From: CAYRIF01 sp964424205
GTDB lineage: Bacteria > Bacteroidota > Bacteroidia > Cytophagales > Cyclobacteriaceae
Assembly (NCBI GenBank): GCA_964424205.1
Contig: CAYRIF010000180.1
Location: 1-7,901, forward strand
DNA length: 7,901 nt
Reading direction: 5' to 3'
In this document: positions 1 to 5,567 of the stretch, in pieces
How the letters are laid out: each line of letters starts with the position of its first letter
How positions within the stretch are numbered: the stretch's first letter is position 1
Notes under the pieces: model-generated
Seen by the model: only the letters and a program-made list of their open reading frames with translations
Told to the model about the DNA's origin: nothing
Database searches by the model: none
Made by a program: the position numbers and the translations under genes

Positions 1-1608
1 ATTAAAAAAATCAGTACCACTCCTGACCATCAAACTCAAATCATCTGTAAAATTATAGGTAAGAGAAATATTTCCAATAATTCTGTTTTTATTAAACCCA
101 TTGGTATTTTCAAACATGGTAAAAAACGGATTGTCATGCCAGTTGTAATTGTAATTGTACTGTTGTACACCTTCAAAACCCTGCTGCCAGTAATTCCTTA
201 AACTGTTCATGTCTATCTGACGACCAAACCAAACCCATAGGTACATGGGGTTTTCAGTACCATAACTATTGTTACCCCTGTTTTTGCTGCTACTGTTGAT
301 GTAATTGACAGATCCATTAACCCTCAATTTATCAGACAACTTATAATTAGCACTCAAGGCAATCGTCTTTCTTTTCAAATCAGTATTTGGCATGATTCCA
401 GTATTGTCCAATTTGGTAAATGAAAGTCTGAAATTACCATCATCATTGCCTCCTGCGAAAGCAACATTATTATTTAAGGTTACACCTGTCTCAAAGAAAT
501 CTTCAATATTACTAGGATGGGCTATCCACGGTGTGGGCGTAATTGTATCTGTAAAGTTTCCACCTGCATCTCTAGGGCGTGCTAAAAAATCGCCTGCTCT
601 TACCCCGCTGCTTGTAGGTGAATCATGTTGTGTAATAAGGCTGCCATCCAATTTTGGTCCCCAACTTTCATCTACACCATCATTCACACCAGCCGCTGAA
701 CCATTCACAAACGAAAACTGTCCGCCAGCACCTTGCCCATATTCATTTTGGTAATTTGGTAATTGTAATGGGCTTTCAAAAGTTACACCAGAGTTAACAC
801 TCACGCCAATGCCCTTTCGTCCTTTGCCAGATTTTGTTGTAATTAGAATCACCCCATTCGCTCCTCTAGAACCATACAATGCCGAAGCGTTTGCTCCTTT
901 TAGTACGGTCATGGTTTCAATATCATCTGGATTGATTTCGGCTGCTCCATTGCCATAATCTGTTTCTAGATTTCCTTCAGAACGATTGCTCCTTGTTTGA
1001 TTGTCAATAGGAATCCCATCTACCACAAATAACGGAGAATTATTTCCAGGTATCAACGAACTCTCTCCTCTAATAGTAATTAATGAAGTGGATCCAACGC
1101 CAGAAGACCCATTGGTAACCTGAACACCTGCCACTTTTCCTGAGAGTGAATTGACCACGTTTGTTTCTCTTGCTTTCGTCATTTCCTCTCCTTTGATTTC
1201 CTGCACAGCATAGCCCAGTGCTTTGGTCTCTCTTTTCACACCTAGTGCTGTTACCACTACTTCTGATAAGCTTTGTGCAGATGATGCCAATACCACATCT
1301 ATCTTTGACTGCCCATTAATTGTCACTTCATATGCTTCATAGCCCACAAAAGAGAAAATCAATATGGCATCTTCAGACGGCACAGTTAATTTGTAGTTTC
1401 CCTGGTAATCTGAAACTGTTCCTTGTGAAGTTCCCTTGATGGCAATATTCACTCCAGGTATTCCCCCTTGATCTTCATCAGAAGTTACTCGACCGGTAAC
1501 CTCCACTTGTGCAAATACTGTTGCAGAGAATAGCATCATTGCTACTAACATCTGCAACCTTTTTCCTAATTTCTTATACAGAATTAGATTAGGTAAATAG
1601 TTTTTCAT
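1..1608 (-). CDS. SusC/RagA-family TonB-dependent outer-membrane receptor, N-terminal 536 residues (3' end beyond window)
   Basis: The minus frame is open from an ATG at 1606-1608 to base 1 with no stop: 536 codons, about half of a typical SusC protein of roughly 1000 residues, so the gene is cut by the window edge. The N-terminus has a signal peptide (basic start, hydrophobic stretch about residues 18-33, probable cleavage TVFA/Q). A carboxypeptidase-regulatory-like beta domain covers about 35-112, followed by EVVVTALGVKRE (116-127), the usual linker into the plug. The plug shows SPLFVVDGIP (191-200), INPDDIETMTVLKGA (225-239) and ALYGSRGANGVI (243-254), the SusC/RagA signature; barrel strands follow. 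Family role: TonB-powered import of an oligomeric or bulky nutrient across the outer membrane with a SusD lipoprotein, whose gene would be expected to the left. It lies downstream of, and in the same direction as, the oxidoreductase/cupin operon. The substrate cannot be read from sequence. Confidence 0.96.
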   Translation of the reverse strand, partial: MKNYLPNLILYKKLGKRLQMLVAMMLFSATVFAQVEVTGRVTSDEDQGGIPGVNIAIKGTSQGTVSDYQGNYKLTVPSEDAILIFSFVGYEAYEVTINGQSKIDVVLASSAQSLSEVVVTALGVKRETKALGYAVQEIKGEEMTKARETNVVNSLSGKVAGVQVTNGSSGVGSTSLITIRGESSLIPGNNSPLFVVDGIPIDNQTRSNRSEGNLETDYGNGAAEINPDDIETMTVLKGANASALYGSRGANGVILITTKSGKGRKGIGVSVNSGVTFESPLQLPNYQNEYGQGAGGQFSFVNGSAAGVNDGVDESWGPKLDGSLITQHDSPTSSGVRAGDFLARPRDAGGNFTDTITPTPWIAHPSNIEDFFETGVTLNNNVAFAGGNDDGNFRLSFTKLDNTGIMPNTDLKRKTIALSANYKLSDKLRVNGSVNYINSSSKNRGNNSYGTENPMYLWVWFGRQIDMNSLRNYWQQGFEGVQQYNYNYNWHDNPFFTMFENTNGFNKNRIIGNISLTYNFTDDLSLMVRSGTDFFN

Positions 1609-1867
1609 AATTTTGATAGTTTTGTTATGTTAAAAGTCTCAAAACATGTAATGCTTTTTGCATTTCTACTAAACTGGAGTCGTGACAGCGACTTCGGTTT
1701 TTGTCTATAAAATGCGAAAAAAATCACACGTTTCTTACATGCAAATATGAGGTTTAAAGTTGTGCATTGAGTTACCTGAAGTTTATGCTTTGATTAAGTT
1801 AGGGCGGAATTTTGTAAAGAAAGTTAACGAATTCTTAATACACCAACAATGGGTATTTGTAGCATTC
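1609..1867 (-). other. Leader and intergenic region upstream of the SusC-like gene
   Basis: This gap has no credible ORF on either strand. On the minus strand a near-match to the Bacteroidota -7 element, CATATTTG (1742-1749; consensus TAnnTTTG), would give a leader of about 130 nt, but no TTG is found at the expected spacing, so the promoter is unproven. A small hairpin AGTCG-CTGTCA-CGACT lies at about 1680-1695 in the leader. Whether the receptor has its own promoter or is read through from the upstream operon cannot be decided here. Confidence 0.4.
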
Positions 1868-2011
1868 TTAGTTAATCACTAAGGGTTGATTATTTTTTAA
1901 ATGTACTGGCATTATTTTCCTGATATAATCTAAATCAAGCATTTTGCAGTTTGTTTCTTTTGCCAGATTATCCCATATCCGAAGTTCAATTGCCAAATCA
2001 AACAATTCGTT
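1868..2011 (-). pseudogene. Probable C-terminal part of the small gene in the -1 frame
   Basis: Reading from 2011 downward, one base back from the frame of the preceding ORF, gives 47 codons without a stop and then TAA at 1868-1870. The peptide is amphipathic and ordinary in composition (NELFDLAIELRIWDNL, then CKMLDLDYIRKIMPVHL), and follows smoothly from residue Lys37 of the upstream frame. It has no start of its own near the junction, so it makes sense only as the other half of the shifted gene. A weak hairpin CTTAG-N7-CTAAG (1867-1883) covers the stop. Confidence 0.5.
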
Positions 2012-2121
2012 TTTTCAAACTGTTCCGCTTCCTTCATCACATGTTCTAGCTGCATTCCTTTTTCACCATCGTTTTCTAGTCGAAAAACTATTTTTTTACT
2101 ATTAGCCAGTTTTTCCTTCAT
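1930..2121 (-). CDS. Small protein coupled to the upstream cupin gene; frame probably shifted, true product about 84 aa
   Basis: The ATG at 2119-2121 overlaps the TGA of the upstream gene as ATGA, a common sign of translational coupling, so the start is well supported. As it stands the frame gives 63 residues. The first 37 look like a soluble, charged, helical protein (LEHVMKEAEQFEK). The tail after an A6 run (plus-strand T run 2010-2015) turns rich in Trp, Cys and Gly (CLIWQLNFGYGIIWQ), unlike a natural continuation. Stepping back one base at the run continues with ELFDLAIELRIWDNLAKET and stops at 1868-1870, giving about 84 residues. The gene is therefore probably frameshifted by mutation, sequencing error or slippage. 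I do not recognise a family and assign no function. Confidence 0.6.
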   Translation of the reverse strand: MKEKLANSKKIVFRLENDGEKGMQLEHVMKEAEQFEKTNCLIWQLNFGYGIIWQKKQTAKCLI

Positions 2122-2786
2122 TTCTGTATTGGTTTCACCAGTGGTACATTTAAAAATACGCCGAATTCCTTGGCAATATTACAACTCACTCTAGCATGCA
2201 CCAGCCCTTGTTCACCGTAAAACTCGGCCGCTACGGTTGTTGGAAAAACTCCCTCATGCCAGACATTAGGATGGATATAAACCCCTCCTCTTTCAACATA
2301 AAATGCTTTAAAACTTGAGGGTTTCACATCATCTCCAGGCAGTGCCAGAGGAATGACGAAAGGAATATCATCTAGGGGATAAAATAATTGCCCTCCATCA
2401 GGGTGATAATTGGCATGCCATAATATCACGTTTGAATGATCAATATCAAAACTATTTAGTTTGTCAATATCCTTTAAGTTTTTTGACCACCCTAGAATAT
2501 ACTCATCCTCTACAGCTTCATTTTCACCATAAAGCACATCCCCTTCCCACCAGCACCTAAAAATTCCTGAGACTGTACCTGCCTCATCTCCAGTACCTGA
2601 GTCAACAGGGCGCCATCCCTGCGCAGGCCATCGTACAATTTCAATTGGATAATCTTCATAATCGCTTACAAGCTTCCCATATCCTTTCAACGATTCATTT
2701 GTGGCTTTTACTAACGGCACATCTACCCAGGGTAGTTCCATTGGCACATCAGGATTAAGATAATCTATTTTTTCTGCTGGGTTCAT
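2118..2786 (-). CDS. Ureidoglycolate-lyase-like cupin protein (222 aa)
   Basis: The C-terminal half resembles the ureidoglycolate lyase (AllA, PF04115) cupin: HPDGGQLFYPL (128-138), a hydrophobic strand IPFVIPLALPGDD (141-153), AFYVERGGVYIHPNVWHEG (161-179) and EFGVFLNVPL (207-216). His128, Gln133, His172 and His177 are candidate metal or active-site ligands. AllA itself splits ureidoglycolate to glyoxylate and urea and is about 160 residues; this protein is longer at the N-terminus and no other allantoin gene is present, so a different small acid or hemiaminal substrate is likely. The ATG at 2784-2786 overlaps the end of the FAD oxidoreductase gene by 32 nt; Met16 (codon ending at 2739) would remove the overlap and cannot be excluded. 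No signal peptide is seen, so it should be cytoplasmic. Tight coupling suggests it acts in the same pathway as the oxidoreductase. Confidence 0.8.
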   Translation of the reverse strand: MNPAEKIDYLNPDVPMELPWVDVPLVKATNESLKGYGKLVSDYEDYPIEIVRWPAQGWRPVDSGTGDEAGTVSGIFRCWWEGDVLYGENEAVEDEYILGWSKNLKDIDKLNSFDIDHSNVILWHANYHPDGGQLFYPLDDIPFVIPLALPGDDVKPSSFKAFYVERGGVYIHPNVWHEGVFPTTVAAEFYGEQGLVHARVSCNIAKEFGVFLNVPLVKPIQK

Positions 2787-3927
2787 TTTGTTTCTTTAAT
2801 AAGTTATTCATATTCTCTTCTGCAAGACCGAAGGACAAAGTCATACCCGCACCACCTAACCCATTTACAATTGTTACGCCCTCTTCAGGATTGATTACTA
2901 ATTCTGTGTCATCATTCTTTAATGAAGGATAAATACCAATCCACCTTTCAGAGATACTAATTTTTTTCAGGTTGGTAAATGTCTTAAGATATGTCAATAT
3001 ATATTCATTTATATCTTCCTTAATAAAAGGGTCGTGTGAGATAGCATATTCATGAGAATCTCCAATAATTAATTCGCCTGCGTTATTTTGAGCTAGCAAT
3101 ACATGTATTCCCCATTTTTTGTATTCTGGAAAATCTGTATCATACCTTTTTCTCAGCTTATCTAAAGAAGGGCATTTTTCAAATGCAGCGTAATGCCGTA
3201 GGGTTAGACCTGCACATAAGGTTGGTCCTAACTCAGGTAAATCATCACTTGCTAGCGCCTTCATCATCTGAAGTTTACATTTGGTAATTGGTAGTTCTGA
3301 AAATAGCACCGGGTAGAGCGATTCAAAATCACTACCACTACATACTATAATTTTATCGGCTTGCCATTTATTACTTCCTGCCGAAAGATAAGGGTAATTA
3401 ATCTCCGTAATAAGTGTTTCATAATGAAATGTCACCTGATATATTTTTGATAAAAAAGTTGCTATTTTTAGAATTGCCTCCCGTGGATTTACAGTCATTT
3501 CGGTATTGCTCCACAGTCCGCCCAATAAGCCTAGTTTATTTACAACTGGAGATTTTTCAATTACTTGTACTGCCGATAACAACTCACACTGATAACCATC
3601 ACTTGACATATTATCATAGAACTCTGTCATTACGTCAAGTTCATCTTGATGATACGCCAAGTGTAGAGAACCATTTTGTTTTACCCAAAAGTTAGCTTCT
3701 TTTGATAAATCAATCCATATCTGACGGCTTCTAAGTGCCCTTTCCATTCTATCCGGTTTTTGCCCTACAGGCCACGATAATCCAAAATTTCGGATGGATG
3801 CCCCAAAAGCTTTTGTATTTCTTTCAAAAACGGCAACCTTGAATCCTTTTTTTGCTGCTGCCAAGGCGTGAGCTAGTCCTACTATTCCTGCCCCAACAAT
3901 TGCGATATCATAATGTTCTTCTTGCAT
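2755..3927 (-). CDS. FAD-dependent amine oxidoreductase of the DAO family, TIGR03364-like (390 aa)
   Basis: The N-terminus is a Rossmann FAD site: YDIAIVGAGIVGLAHALAA with GAGIVG at 12-17 and the ribose-binding acid at Glu35 (VAVFER). GASIRNFGLSWPVGQ (42-56) and the C-terminal GLGGAGMTLSFGLAEE (356-371) match what I recall of TIGR03364, a branch of the D-amino-acid/glycine oxidase fold (PF01266). That family is described as occurring next to phosphonatase-like hydrolases and phosphonate transport genes, with a proposed role in oxidative deamination of an aminophosphonate. The length is normal, and with no signal peptide it should be cytoplasmic. It is first in a leftward operon with the cupin, which overlaps its end by 32 nt, and the small coupled gene. 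The ATG at 3925-3927 is the first start before the nucleotide-binding motif. Family assignment is firm; the substrate is inference, and sarcosine- or glycine-oxidase-like activity is the main alternative. Confidence 0.88.
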   Translation of the reverse strand: MQEEHYDIAIVGAGIVGLAHALAAAKKGFKVAVFERNTKAFGASIRNFGLSWPVGQKPDRMERALRSRQIWIDLSKEANFWVKQNGSLHLAYHQDELDVMTEFYDNMSSDGYQCELLSAVQVIEKSPVVNKLGLLGGLWSNTEMTVNPREAILKIATFLSKIYQVTFHYETLITEINYPYLSAGSNKWQADKIIVCSGSDFESLYPVLFSELPITKCKLQMMKALASDDLPELGPTLCAGLTLRHYAAFEKCPSLDKLRKRYDTDFPEYKKWGIHVLLAQNNAGELIIGDSHEYAISHDPFIKEDINEYILTYLKTFTNLKKISISERWIGIYPSLKNDDTELVINPEEGVTIVNGLGGAGMTLSFGLAEENMNNLLKKQNEPSRKNRLS

Positions 3928-3940
3928 GCTATTTTTTTTA

Positions 3941-3971
3941 TAAACTTAGAGACCTCGTAGGATGCATGCAA
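3941..3971 (-). promoter_or_regulatory. Candidate promoter for the oxidoreductase operon
   Basis: On the minus strand TTG (3969-3971) is followed after 20 nt by TAAGTTTA (3941-3948), seven of eight positions of the Bacteroidota form TTG-N17-23-TAnnTTTG with only the last base differing. It would give a leader of only about 10 nt before the ATG at 3927. Such near-matches arise often in AT-rich DNA, so this is tentative. Confidence 0.35.
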
Positions 3972-4012
3972 TTATTCCCCATTATATAATTATTACGTCA
4001 CTGTAATGTTCA

Positions 4013-4033
4013 GGTTATTAAAGTTAGATAACC
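4013..4033. promoter_or_regulatory. Inverted repeat GGTTAT-N9-ATAACC, candidate operator
   Basis: Perfect 6-bp arms at 4013-4018 and 4028-4033 flank a 9-nt spacer, a 21-bp layout usual for a dimeric regulator site. It sits in the divergent region between the oxidoreductase operon and the phosphodiesterase gene, about 65 bp upstream of the rightward -7 element. No regulator gene is present in the window. Confidence 0.3.
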
Positions 4034-4090
4034 GAAGGCATAATATTTTGGGGCTAAGGAACTGTTAATAAATAACAATCATTTAATATA

Positions 4091-4110
4091 GATTAACTAT
4101 TGGCTTAATC
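4091..4110. promoter_or_regulatory. Inverted repeat GATTAA-N8-TTAATC enclosing the -33 element
   Basis: Arms at 4091-4096 and 4105-4110 are perfect reverse complements, and the 8-nt spacer contains the TTG (4100-4102) used as the -33 element of the rightward promoter. Binding here would compete with RNA polymerase. The arms are AT-rich, so chance is possible. Confidence 0.3.
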
Positions 4111-4127
4111 TAAGGGTAATAGATTTG
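4100..4127 (+). promoter_or_regulatory. Bacteroidota-type promoter for the glycerophosphodiesterase gene
   Basis: TTG (4100-4102) is followed after exactly 17 nt by TAGATTTG (4120-4127), a full match to the -7 consensus TAnnTTTG. Transcription would begin near 4132-4135, giving a leader of about 85 nt before the ATG at 4220. An inverted repeat AAGGTT-TT-AACCTT (4143-4156) lies just after the predicted start and could be an operator or a short leader hairpin. Confidence 0.6.
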
Positions 4128-4142
4128 TCCAACACAAGATGT

Positions 4143-4156
4143 AAGGTTTTAACCTT
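4143..4156 (+). promoter_or_regulatory. Inverted repeat AAGGTT-TT-AACCTT in the predicted leader
   Basis: Perfect 6-bp arms separated by two T residues lie about 10 nt after the predicted transcription start of the phosphodiesterase gene. This position suits a repressor site; the 2-nt spacer is too short for a good RNA loop unless the inner pairs open, so a DNA operator is the better reading. Confidence 0.3.
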
Positions 4157-4219
4157 CGTTAATTGTATAAACTAAATCTAAGTATAAGCTTATACTTAAC
4201 AAATCGCTTAAAAAAAATC

Positions 4220-5101
4220 ATGACAAAAAAATTATTGACAATCGCAATGGTAGCAGTATTCATTTTAGGAACTACCACTAGGTGCACAGAAATCACCTCA
4301 AAACAGCGTGACGAAACTGTCGCAAGCACAGAGGTAGACACTGTATTTATCACAAAAAGCAAAGCTTACACTATACGTGAAGCGCATAGGGGCTGTAGTT
4401 TAGGTTTTCCAGAAAATACGATGCCCGCATTTGAAAAGGCTATTAAAATAGGAACAGATCGTATTGAATTAGATGTAAACATCACCTCCGATGGAGTATT
4501 GATAATTATGCACGACAAAACGCTTGATAGAACCACAGATGGTGAGGGTGTTGTCACAGAAACTAGTTATGCTGAAATCCAAAAATTAGATGCGGGCTCA
4601 TGGAAATCATCCGAATTCAAAGGTCTCAAAATTCCAACCTTAAAACAGGTTTTTGAATTAGCAAAAGGTAAGTGTATGCTTAATTTGGATTTGAAAGAAG
4701 AGCGCGTAGCCAAACCCATGGTGAAACTTGCTGATGAAATGGGAATGATTGATCAAATAGTAGTTACAGGTAAAATTCCTGCTGCTGTAAACACTATTAG
4801 AGAAATAAATAAAGGAGTTACCATGTTTTATGAATTAGAAAAAGAGGATGTTTTAAATGGCCCAATAGAAGCCGTCCAAAGTATTAGAAACGAAAACTTG
4901 CCAGGGTGTCTGGTTAATTTCGAAGCAGTTAATGACACTTTTATGAAAGAATGTAAACTTCATGGAATAGCAGTATATACCTGGGGCGTATTGCAAGAAG
5001 AGGACATGAACAAGCTGATAAGTTTAGGAGTCGATGGCATTATGACCGATGACTTGAAGCTGCTTAACAAAGTACTTAACCCGAATTACAAGACTTTATA
5101 A
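4220..5101 (+). CDS. Exported glycerophosphodiester phosphodiesterase (GDPD family, 293 aa)
   Basis: The enzyme should hydrolyse glycerophosphodiesters to glycerol-3-phosphate and an alcohol. GDPD motifs appear in order: HRG (56-58), ENT (65-67), ELD (83-85), HD (98-99), LNLDLKE (154-160), VYTWGV (252-257) and GVDGIMTDD (270-278). His56 and His98 match the catalytic pair; Glu83 and Asp85 match metal ligands. The third ligand, usually Glu in an ExK motif, is here Asp157 of DLK. An N-terminal signal is clear: KK then LLTIAMVAVFILG (5-17). Cys22 follows TTTR, which is not a good lipobox, so lipoprotein status is uncertain. The start is the ATG at 4220 after an A-rich leader; a longer frame exists only from a TTG at 4163 and would bury the signal peptide. 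It is divergent from the oxidoreductase operon, with its own promoter at 4100-4127, and converges on the glycosyltransferase gene. Confidence 0.9.
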   Translation: MTKKLLTIAMVAVFILGTTTRCTEITSKQRDETVASTEVDTVFITKSKAYTIREAHRGCSLGFPENTMPAFEKAIKIGTDRIELDVNITSDGVLIIMHDKTLDRTTDGEGVVTETSYAEIQKLDAGSWKSSEFKGLKIPTLKQVFELAKGKCMLNLDLKEERVAKPMVKLADEMGMIDQIVVTGKIPAAVNTIREINKGVTMFYELEKEDVLNGPIEAVQSIRNENLPGCLVNFEAVNDTFMKECKLHGIAVYTWGVLQEEDMNKLISLGVDGIMTDDLKLLNKVLNPNYKTL

Positions 5102-5102
5102 A

Positions 5103-5131
5103 AAAAAGTAGCATAAAAAATCTAACTTTTT
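5103..5131 (+). terminator. Possible terminator of the phosphodiesterase gene
   Basis: Directly after the stop codon, AAAAAGTAG and CTAACTTTTT can pair with one bulged base around an A-rich loop, ending in a run of five T. The stem is almost all A-T and therefore weak, but its place and T tract suit an intrinsic terminator. Confidence 0.3.
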
Positions 5132-5402
5132 GGAAATAAATATGCTGAAAATTTCAAGCCCCTAATTATCAGTTAGTGCATGCTTTAGTTAGATGGAATT
5201 ATTCATGCGATTAGCTTCGTGTAGCCTCAATCCTGATTGCAGGAGAAACATGCAGACATAGTGTGCTATTTCAAAGGTTTTGCAACCGATCTGCTAGGCA
5301 GGTGTAGCGGATGCATGAAGATAATTGCAAGACCCCAAATTTGGGTTATTTATTTTTTGCCCTATTGTACTGTTAAGTAGTATATCTCGCTGTTTTTCCT
5401 TG

Positions 5403-5416
5403 GTATTTTAAAATAC
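5403..5416. repeat. Perfect 14-bp palindrome GTATTTTAAAATAC
   Basis: The two 7-base halves are exact reverse complements with no spacer. It stands about 150 bp from the nearest gene end, between two gene 3' ends, so a promoter operator is unlikely. It may be part of a repeated intergenic element together with the hairpin at 5429-5457. Confidence 0.45.
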
Positions 5417-5428
5417 GGTGAATAATGC

Positions 5429-5464
5429 GGGTTAGCCTTATGGCTACTCATTAACCCCTGTTAA
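5429..5464. repeat. Two overlapping hairpins sharing one arm
   Basis: GGGTTA (5429-5434) can pair with TAACCC (5452-5457), or as a coaxial form with inner stem TAGCC-TTAT-GGCTA (5433-5446). The same TTAAC (5451-5455) can instead pair with GTTAA (5460-5464). The two forms exclude each other in part, an arrangement seen in attenuators and in palindromic intergenic repeats; no downstream gene in the plus direction supports attenuation. Confidence 0.4.
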
Positions 5465-5508
5465 TAAAAATAATAGCATGCTTTTCTGGAGCCACGGTTA
5501 CGCTTAAC

Positions 5509-5542
5509 ACCTCAAAATCAAGATAGTTTTGATTTTAGAGGT
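5509..5542. terminator. Bulged inverted repeat at the 3' end of the glycosyltransferase operon
   Basis: ACCTCAAAATCAA (5509-5521) pairs with TTGATTTTAGAGGT (5529-5542), 13 pairs with one bulged base and a 7-nt loop. It lies 26 nt past the stop of the leftward glycosyltransferase gene and between convergent genes, where a two-way transcript end is expected. Neither side has a T tract after the stem, so it may protect or process 3' ends rather than terminate. Confidence 0.4.
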
Positions 5543-5567
5543 ACTCTATTCTTACAGTTTTTAAATG

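Larger units (their letters stand above)
5102..5567. other. 466-nt gap between convergent genes, rich in small hairpins
   Basis: No credible gene is seen; the longest rightward ATG frame noticed is 22 codons (5192-5260). From 5231 to 5345 small stems follow one another: TCCTG-ATTG-CAGGA (5231-5244), ATAG-TGTG-CTAT, GGTT-TTGC-AACC, CTGC-TAG-GCAG, and the palindrome CCCAAATTTGGG (5334-5345) with a T-rich stretch after it. A second group holds the 14-bp palindrome at 5403-5416, a two-part hairpin at 5429-5457 and TTAAC-CCCT-GTTAA (5451-5464). This density exceeds that of the other gaps here and suggests either a structured RNA or a dispersed intergenic repeat. Confidence 0.5.

Noticed and set aside
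392..754. Plus-strand ORF of 120 codons
   Set aside because: It lies wholly within the SusC-like gene on the other strand, which has a continuous frame with clear family motifs; the plus frame is Pro/Ser-rich and recognisable only as an antisense shadow.
1742..1749. CATATTTG as the -7 element of the SusC promoter
   Set aside because: Only one base differs from consensus, but no TTG lies 17-23 nt upstream, so it is not listed as a promoter.
4163..4219. Longer N-terminus for the glycerophosphodiesterase
   Set aside because: This extension begins with TTG and would place 19 residues before the signal peptide; the ATG at 4220 follows an A-rich leader and gives a normal signal sequence.
5192..5260. 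22-codon plus-strand ORF in the convergent gap
   Set aside because: It is short, Cys/Arg-rich, has no recognisable similarity and overlaps the hairpin run; nothing supports translation.
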